Assembly: GCF_020080835.1 (NCBI RefSeq)
Contig: NC_058162.1
Coordinates: forward strand, 14,108,122-14,172,121
Length of the DNA stretch: 64,000 nt
Source of the DNA: Cotesia glomerata
Taxonomy: Eukaryota > Arthropoda > Insecta > Hymenoptera > Braconidae
Direction of reading: 5' to 3'
In this document: positions 56,641-64,000 of the stretch, one piece after another
Numbering within the stretch: position 1 is the first letter of the stretch
Layout of the letters: each line of letters begins with the position of its first letter
The notes under the pieces: generated by a model
The model's database searches: none
What the model was told of the DNA's origin: nothing
Seen by the model: the letters and a program-made list of their open reading frames with translations, nothing else
Made by a program: the position numbers and the translations under genes

Positions 56641-58071
56641 TTTGGTTATTAATTTGTTATTAACAATACACGCAAAGTAAATATATTTATTTATATGATA
56701 TAAATATTTACATAATATGAATACTTATATAGAATATAATGTATAGTCTTTTAAAGGAAATTTAAAAAAAAGAAACAAAATAATTTATTTTCTATTTTAA
56801 AACCTTTTAAAAAATAAAAACTGATAAAAAAAAAATAACCTGACTAATTTTTAAATAATTTCAATTTTAGTTTTAGCGGATTTTGTTTTTAATTTAGGGG
56901 CTTTTGTTGAAAGTTTTAGGGAAAAGTTTTTTCAGGAGTTGGGGACACTGCCACTGACAGATTTTTGCTGCATGCTAATAAGAGAAGTACCAGAAAAATA
57001 CAGAAAACGTAAAAGGAACACACTACGTAGGTCATTTTGAGATAAAAGAGTTCGATACAAACAAACGGCTGTTTGAAATTCGCAAATATGGTTTTATACC
57101 TTCTTCTTACATGCTATTTTCTAGAAATTTTAAAAACTTGTCAATTTTTTAATTCTTAGATCATATTCCATCCATGAAAATACACCCAAGTCATTAATAA
57201 TCGTGTTTAATAAATTATTTCTTATATTTACAACTGCAATTTTCCCGATTTTTTTGATTTTTAAAAATTTTGAAATGTTACTGTCGTTAAAAAAACTTCA
57301 GATTCTAATTCATACTCAATCTGAATCCAAAAAATTTTTTTCATAGATAATTTCGATTTCTTTTTTGATTTATTGAAATTTTTTTCGGTTTTTCGCAATT
57401 TTTTTCAAATTTTAACGGCTCAACGGGCTAATTAACATTTATATTCAGATTCAGTGAATTAAAGTACATAAAAATCATATTTGCTCCAGGTCCACAAAAA
57501 TTTTTTCATCGTGACTGCGTTTGCCTTTTTTTGGGTTTTTTGAATTTTACTCAAATCTAGACGGTGACTGGGCCAAACAAACTCCAAATTTGGATTCAGC
57601 GGGTCGAAAAATATGTCGGTAGGTGGGTCCGGTCGAAAGTACAAACAACTTTTTTTTTCGTATGGCGGTGTAATAAATTTACAGTAAAGGTGATATAATC
57701 CACAAATTTGCAATAAGCTTAACTTTAACCTCTAATAACTTTCGGAGGATTGAATTTATCAAAAAATGATAAGAAAACTTTTTTATTCAGAGTTCAATTT
57801 CCGATAAAAATATTGATTGTTCGTTCGATGAAGTTGGTTCAATCACGAGAAATAAAAATCCAAACTTTCTGGAAATTTTTTTTCCGTGTTAGTGAAACGA
57901 AAAATCGAAAAATTCAGTTCGCGACCTCTAAATATTGATATTAAGAGCTCAAATTTTGACTGAATTTTTATTGTGGTATCTTCTAACGAAATTTCAAGAA
58001 CTTTTAGAAAAAAAAAAAATTAGTTGATTTTTTTGGCACACCCTAATATATATAATATATATATATATATA

Positions 58072-61059
58072 TCTGATATATAAAATTCTCGTGTCACAAT
58101 GTTCGTTCTCATACTCCTCCGAAACGGCTAGAGCGATTCTCATAAAATTTTTTATGCATATTCAGTAAGCCTGAGAATTGGCTACTATTTATTTTTCTAA
58201 CCTCTAAGAGGAAAGGGGTGTTCACCCCAAAAATTTTTTTTTTATTTTTTTGATAAAATTTTTTTTTTTTAATTTTTTCATTATGTGGCATCAAAAAAAT
58301 ACATACAACTCTAAATTTGCACTTTTTGATCACCAACCCTTGCTTTTTAATAGTCATTTTCATAATTTTATCATTTTCTATCCCGCTCGATAACATCAAT
58401 TATTATCACTTGGTAAGTTATCCCCTCCATGTGTCTACCGGTGGCACTTCTCACCCTGTAAACAGCACGGAGTAGGGATGTTACCTCTAAAATTTTTGGC
58501 TATTATTAGTGTTTATGCTTCAAGCGTAGTAGCTAAACATTTTTACTATCTCAGTGTAACTCTCATATCAAATATATTCTCGAGTAACTTCATTATTTAT
58601 TTATTAATAACTAATATTATTGAATATAATTAATTATTAATAACTAATAAAGTTATTAATTTTGAGTGTGAATCGCACGATCAGTTAATTAAGTGACTTA
58701 CATAAACTCTAAAATACTCAACACGTGTCACGAGTGCCCGCAAACAACGGCTATTAAGTTGTAAGTATAAATTATTTTTTACGTTTATTATAAAATCAAA
58801 AATTATTTTTTCTTATTTATAACGAAAATACTGTTGGGAATAGTGAAAAACGAATTCGGTGAAAGTTAGATTTTTATTACAATTGGGAAATTTTTTTGTG
58901 TTTACTTATAAGAGCTCTAACTTCGACGGAATTTTTTTTTCACTATTTCTAACAATATGTATTTTCGATATAATTAAGAAACATAAAATTTTTCGCTTTC
59001 GTAAAACTATCTAATTTTTACATGAATATTTAATGTAATCAATAATCAAATAAATGATTAATATAATATTTAAATAATTCAATCATTTCGATTCATGTGT
59101 GTTTTGTATTGTACAGTGAACAATGCCAATAAAACGCAAAGGGGCCAATTTGAGCCAAGATACAAATAAATCTAGAAGCATTCAAAATAGAAGAGCCCAA
59201 GAACTGAAGAACAAGTTCAGGAAGAAAATATTGGAGCGCGTGTGAGAATGGCGCAATTGCGTCAAGAACAATCAGACGATACACGAGCTGAACGCAATGA
59301 AGTCATGAGATTAGAACAACAATAATCACGCTGTTTTACTGTCAATAGACGCAGAGCGAATGACCAACAACGTCAACAAGCACATCGAGCATTTGTAGCT
59401 ACATCATTTCTGCGTCTAGCATGTCAGTATGAGCCCGATATTGAATATTATGCTCATTCAAAAGTAGTAATTGGTGCTATGGACCAAAAATGCCCGTATT
59501 GTCATGCTTTAAAATTCAAAAATGAACCAGCCGGGATGTGTTACGTTAGGGAAGGTACAACTACCTGTAATTGAAACACCACCGGAACCATTGAACGGTT
59601 CCTTATCGGCACAGATCCAGATTCTAACGTGTTCCTGAAGTCCATTCGAACATTCAACTCATGCTTTCAAATGACATCGTTCGGAGCAACAGAAATAGGT
59701 CGAAATACTAATGCAAATGGTCAACAATACAATTCTACAATCAAAATCAGAGGACAAGTTTATTATAAAATAGGCTCATTGCTGCCAATGCCAAACGAGC
59801 CACATAAATTTTTACAAATCTACTTTATGGGCAGCGAGGACTCCGGAAGCGCACTAGCCAATCGGGTGGATGCACGTTGTGGCTACAATAACCTTGATTT
59901 ATTCTTTGCTAAATGCATCGTCAGCGAGCTGGATGCTCTATTGAGTGAGCATAATGAATTGTTTAAAATATTCATATCCCACATGCACAAATTAGAAAGC
60001 GATAATCACGCTATTGTTATTAATCCTGATAAAACACCAGCTGGAGAACACATTCGTAGATTCAATGCACCTGTTGCTGACGGCGTTGCTGGAATCATTG
60101 TTAGCGATCGTACAGGTGCACGAGAAATTGTGATTGATCATTGATTCGCAAGATGCTCTCATTGATCAAATATTTTCCGATGTACACACGAATTACATAA
60201 ATCTCGAGTAGCTTGCAGAAAGAGCAATGTTAGCTGCAAAAAATGTGGACGTTGACATTTTAAATCTGAAGATACAACAGTTATTGCCAGGGGACTTGGT
60301 ATCATATAAATCTATTGATACAGTTTGCGATGACACTGAAGCTGTAAATTTTTCAACAGAGTTTTTCAACTTACTAGATTCGCCAGGCATGCCACCGCAT
60401 AACTTACAATTGAAGGTTGGATCTCCAATTCTTTTGCTTAGTCATTTGAACCCGCCACGGCTATGCAACGGTACGCGATAAGTCATTAAAAAATTAATGA
60501 AAAACGTTATCAAAGGCACTATTTTAAATGGCAAGTTTCGAGGTGAAAATATATTGATACCACGAATACCTATTATACCCACAGATGTGCCAATTCAATT
60601 TAAGCGAATTCAATTTCCGATTAGATTGGCATTTGCAATGACTATTAATAAATCCCAAGGCCAAACAATGTCTGTTTTGGCTTAGATCTGAGCACACCAT
60701 GTTTTTCACACGGACAATTATACTTTGCATGCTCTCAAGTGGGTAAACCATCAAGTTTGTTTGTATTAGCTAAAGACGGGCTAAGAAAAAATATTGTTCA
60801 CGCTGCAGCATTAAGAGATTAATATTATGTAATTAATTAATTATATAAATAATTATTACTCTTAATAAATTAAAACAATTAATGTTCGGTGTTTTGTTAT
60901 TTTTAAACAACATTTCCTCATTGTTCCCAGCGCTCCAGGCCTTTTTCACTCATATTCCACATCCTTATACACTTCCAATAAGTTAGTATTTTTTTTTCTA
61001 CACTAGAAATTCTCTAGAAATTATTCACATCGCAAAACAACGTTTGCCGGGTCAGCTAG
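58072..61059 (+). mobile_element. Helitron copy 2, complete ends, large internal deletion
   Basis: It starts TCTGATATATAAAATTCTCG after A. It ends GCAAAACAACGTTTGCCGGG TCAGCTAG followed by T, with the hairpin GCAAA/TTTGC about 10 nt before CTAG. These are canonical Helitron ends. The coding region (59123-60822) has lost Rep and most of the helicase through a deletion joining GAGAAATTGTGATT to GATCATTGATTCGC. Confidence 0.9.
59123..60822 (+). pseudogene. Helitron remnant: N-terminal domain and helicase C-terminus
   Basis: It starts MPIKRKGANLSQDTNKSRS and shifts frame near 59200. It continues LRLACQYEPDIEYYAHSK and the block GSLLPMPNEPHKFLQIYFMG (59629-60144). It then jumps to the helicase C-terminal part, LPGDLVSYKSIDTVCDD, FAMTINKSQGQTMSV, VGKPSSLFVLAKDG and AALRD. 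Several small shifts and stops (60144, 60479, 60683). It cannot encode Rep or the ATPase motifs, so any movement depended on another copy. Confidence 0.82.
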
Positions 61060-61078
61060 TATATATAAATACTATATA

Positions 61079-64000
61079 TATTGTCAGCGAGCTGGATGCT
61101 CTATTAAATGAGCATAATGAATTGTTGAAAATATTCAAATCTCACATGCACAAATTAGAAAGCGATAATCACGGTATTGTTATTAATCCTGATAAAACAC
61201 CAGCTGGAGAACACATTTGTAGATTCAATGCACCTGTTGCTGACGAAGTTGCTGGAATCATGGTCGGCGATCGTACAGGTGCACGAGAAATTGTGATTCG
61301 TAGGAGAAATAATAATCTTCAGTTCATTACTGATACACATCGTTCATATGACGCTCTCCAATATCCGCTAATCTTTTGGAAGGGACAAGACGGATATAGC
61401 ATAAATATTAAACAACGAGATCCCGTATCAGGTACTTCATTTATTATGAATTTGATTATTACACTTTTAACGAAAGAATTAAATTATTAAATGCAATCAA
61501 CTTAAATTAATATTTATGAATATATTATTACAGGAGCCGAAACAAACAAGAACGTTAGCTCGAAGGATTATTATGCGTATAGATTGATCATTAGACGCGG
61601 GCTGGATAACGTCATTGTACGATTTCGAGAGCTTTGTCGACAATTCATGGTCGACATGTACGGGAAGATAAAAGGCGAACGACTACGATACTTACGATAT
61701 AATTAACTCAAGCTACGTGTCGAAGAGTACATTCACTTGCGAGTCGCTATTGTCAACAACACAGACGCCGCCGAAATTGGTAACTCTGTCATTCTACCAT
61801 CATCGTACGTAGGCAGTCCACGTCATATGCAAGAGTAAATACAGGATGCTCTGATTTTCGTGCGCGAATATGGGCGACCGTGTTTATTTATCACGTTCAC
61901 TTGTAATCCAAAATGGCCAGAGATAACATCTTTGCTGTTGCCTGGCCAAAATGCAATACATCGTCATGACATAACAGCACGTGTGTTTAAACAAAAACTG
62001 AAGTCATTAATAAATATTATTACTAAATCACATGTATTCGGTCCCACACGTTGCTAACTGTATTCGGTTGAGTGGCAAAAGCGAGGATTACCTCATGCCC
62101 ACATTTTGGTATGGTTAATCGACAAAATCCGTCCTGAAAAAATAGATAATATAATTTCTGCAGAAATTCCCGATCCGTCTACTGATCGATTGCTGTTTGA
62201 TATTGTTACAGCAAACATAATTCATGGCCCATGCGGTACTTTTAATCGTTCATCGCCTTGCATGTCAGAAGGGGAAAATGTACAAAAAATTTCCCTAAAG
62301 TTTTCACTAACGATACAATCACAAATATCGACGGATATCCAATATATCGTCGAAGGAATCCAGATAATGGCGGACAATCATTTATTAAAAACATCAGCAA
62401 CACAGACATTGATATTGACAATCGTTGGGTCGTGCAATATTCGCCTCTGCTGAGCAAAACATATAATGCTCATATTAATGTTGAGTTTTTCAGTTCTGTG
62501 AAGAGCATCAAATACATTTGCAAGTATGTCCATAAAGGCAGTGACATGGCGGTGTTTAGAGTGGAAAATACCAATGTGAATGCTTCTCCAGTAAATAAAA
62601 ACGATGAAATAACGCTCTACCAAATAGGTCGGTACATCAGCTCCAATGAAACTGTTTGGCGTATCTTTGGTTTTCCAATTCATGAACGGGATCAAGCAGT
62701 TGTTCAGTTAGCCGTTCATCTTGAAAATGGTCAGCGTGTATATTTCACGAACGAGACAGCAATTGATCGTGCTATAAATCCACCAAAAACTACACTCACT
62801 GAATTTTTTGAATTGTGTAATCGTGCTGATGATTTTGGTGCCTTTGCACGTACTTTACTCTATTCGCAAGTACCACGCTACTTCACATGGGCTTAAACAA
62901 AACAATGGATACCCTGCAAGAAAGGCTCACCAGTTGATACATGCCCCAATTTATTTAAATCAAATGCCTTGGGGCGAGTATTTACAGTGAATTCAAGACA
63001 GACTGAGTGAATTTATCTTCGACTATTGTTGGTTAATGTTACTGGCCCATTGTCATTTCAAGATATACGTCAAGTGAATGGGCAACCGTATACAACGTAT
63101 AAAGATGCATGCTTTGTACTCGGCTTGCTAGAAGATGACAATCAGTGGAAATGTATGCTTGCTGAAGCAGCATTGAACTGTACAGCAATACAAATTCGTC
63201 TATTATTCGCTTTAGTGTTGACTACATGTTTTCCAGCTCGAGCAGAGATATTGTGGGATAATCACAAAGATTCAATGACTGATGATACATTGCATCAACA
63301 TCGTAGACGGTGCAATGATCTAGCGATAACATTCAGCGACGATATGTACAATGAAGCATTGATTGCTATTGAGGATCTTTGCATTATCATTGCCAACGTA
63401 CCACTCAGTCATTTCTGTATGAATTCGCCGAATTGAGGTGCAACTGATTTAATGAACACTGAAATGAATCGTGAAATGCAGTACAACACTGTAGAAACGG
63501 CGGCGATTGTTACTCGCAATGTCCCACTAATGAATGAGGAACAAAGAACCATTTACGACCGCATTATGCTCGCAGTTTCAGCAGGACAAGGTGGGTTCTT
63601 CTTTTTAGATGCACCAGGTGGAACTGGCCAGACATTCCTTATTTCGCTAATTCTCGCCAAAATACGATCCAATTATGGCATCGCGTTGGCCGTTGAATCA
63701 TCGGGCATTGCGGCAACTTTATTGGATGGAGGCAGAATAGCTCATTCAGTATTTAAGCTACCACTAAATATTCAAAATAACGCTGATGCCGTGTGCAACA
63801 TAAAAAAACAATCGTCCATAGCCACAGTGCTGAAACAGTGTAAAATTATCATCTGGGATGAATGTACCATGGCACACAAACATTCGCTTGAGGCGTTGAA
63901 CAGGACATTGAAAGATATTAAAAACAACGACAAACTTTTCGGTGGCAGTCTGTTAGTCCTTTCAGGTGACTTCAGACAAACACTCCCCGTCATTCCACGT
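61079..64000 (+). mobile_element. Helitron copy 3, 5'-truncated, Rep and helicase present, runs off the window
   Basis: It begins abruptly at sequence equal to about 21738 of copy 1 (GTCAGCGAGCTGGATGCTC) after a short TA-rich stretch directly following copy 2. The 5' end and N-terminal coding part are missing. It is the only copy here with the HUH Rep domain. The 3' end lies outside the window. Confidence 0.85.
61079..64000 (+). pseudogene. Helitron Rep (HUH, two Tyr) fused to PIF1-like helicase, broken, partial
   Basis: Exon to 61431, intron 61432-61533 (GTACTT...ATTACAG), then one long frame. Rep: ISSKDYYAY-type region, FITFTCNPKWPEI, QKRGLPHAHILVW (HUH metal site, His-Ala-His) and KYICKYVHKG (the two nicking Tyr, about 62509-62538). 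Helicase: ILWDNHKDSMTDD, NEEQRTIYDRIM, Walker A mutated APGGTGQTF (Lys to Gln, 63610-63635), Walker B IIWDECTM intact, SGDFRQTLPVIPR to the window end. Stops near 61704, 61838, 62056, 62894, 63001 and 63434, and a frameshift near 62275, make it inactive. Confidence 0.85.

Larger units (their letters stand above)
50851..56950 (+). mobile_element. complete hAT transposon with 8-bp target duplication
   Basis: The ends are CAGTGATGCCAACTTGGGGG and GGAGTTGGGGACACTG (imperfect inverted repeat with CAGTG and CCAACT matching). The 8-bp duplication CCACTGAC lies at 50843-50850 and 56951-56958. Inside is a two-exon transposase gene, interrupted by a long-TIR element (53172-55407), and an AACTTCCCG repeat at 55723-56640. 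Without these inserts the element would be about 3 kb, a normal hAT size. Confidence 0.92.
49735..58046. mobile_element. 8.3-kb TTAGGG-terminal TIR element stuffed with other elements
   Basis: The left end is TTAGGGTGTGCCAAAAAAATC and the right end GATTTTTTTGGCACACCCTAA, in TA repeats. The arms match for about 500 bp (49735-~50265; ~57430-58046), including GGCCCAGTCACCGTCTAGAT and its complement. The right arm has about 100 bp absent from the left arm after the TCTAGATTTGAGT segment. Shared signals GAGCTCTTAATATCAATAT and AAAAAAGGTCTCC occur. No transposase of the group remains. The interior is a word-repeat element, a complete hAT copy and its own inserts. Arm divergence is higher than in the 9904 element, so this is older. 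Confidence 0.85.

Noticed and set aside
1..64000. Integrated virus (polydnavirus or other endogenous virus)
   Set aside because: No viral structural or replication gene was recognised; all identifiable proteins belong to transposable elements.

Overview
The window is a 64-kb stretch of AT-rich arthropod nuclear DNA made almost entirely of nested transposable elements. I find no single-copy host gene. The mix of Helitrons with PIF1-type helicase, an R1-like LINE ORF1, PF20700-type 'Mutator-like' transposase, hAT and pogo-like transposases, tRNA-derived SINEs and 4-exon long-TIR transposons suggests an insect. I favour Hymenoptera, but this rests on repeat flavour only and no species marker was seen.

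The dominant structure is one group of DNA transposons, called the TTAGGG-terminal group here. Members end in TTAGGGTG...CACCCTAA (one variant TTAGACTGGG...CCCAGTCTAA), have inverted arms of several hundred bp, and sit inside TA microsatellites. Members: 5167-8604, 9904-16194, 17019-19812, 23980-27162, 42769-~46337 (right end lost, beside a TG microsatellite) and 49735-58046. Four carry pieces of the same 4-exon gene, whose order of conserved residues resembles an hAT-like RNase H transposase (D, D, C-H, RW, E). The apparent target is TA, not the 8 bp expected of hAT. Every gene copy here is broken.

Layout. 1-5100: word-repeat arrays, a small Helitron end-pair, a 5S-rRNA-like sequence and tRNA-like fragments. 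5167-8604: TIR element without a gene, split by a complete miniature LTR element (5437-7121) and holding SINEs. 8634-9667: LINE reverse transcriptase fragment. 9904-16194: best-preserved TIR element. 16780-19812: LINE tail plus a rearranged TIR element. 19888-23885: Helitron with intact Walker A but no Rep. 23980-27162: TIR element with the gene on the minus strand. 27217-28755: LTR-like pieces. 28880-29976: second LINE. 30890-32626: nearly intact Mutator-like transposase. 34161-37020: a transposase relic split by a 2-kb LTR-like insertion. 37311-40205: a repeat split by a solo LTR. 40576-42760: R1-like element keeping ORF1 and 3' UTR but no ORF2. 42769-46337: truncated TIR element. 47139-48628: pogo-like transposase crossing a 100-N gap. 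48725-49513: SINEs. 49735-58046: TIR element holding a full hAT copy (50851-56950, 8-bp target duplication), itself holding another long-TIR element. 58072-61059 and 61079-64000: two more Helitrons, the last with the HUH Rep and running off the window.

The elements interact by nesting and probably by trans-mobilisation. Several have young-looking ends but no working enzyme, while the three Helitrons have complementary deletions.
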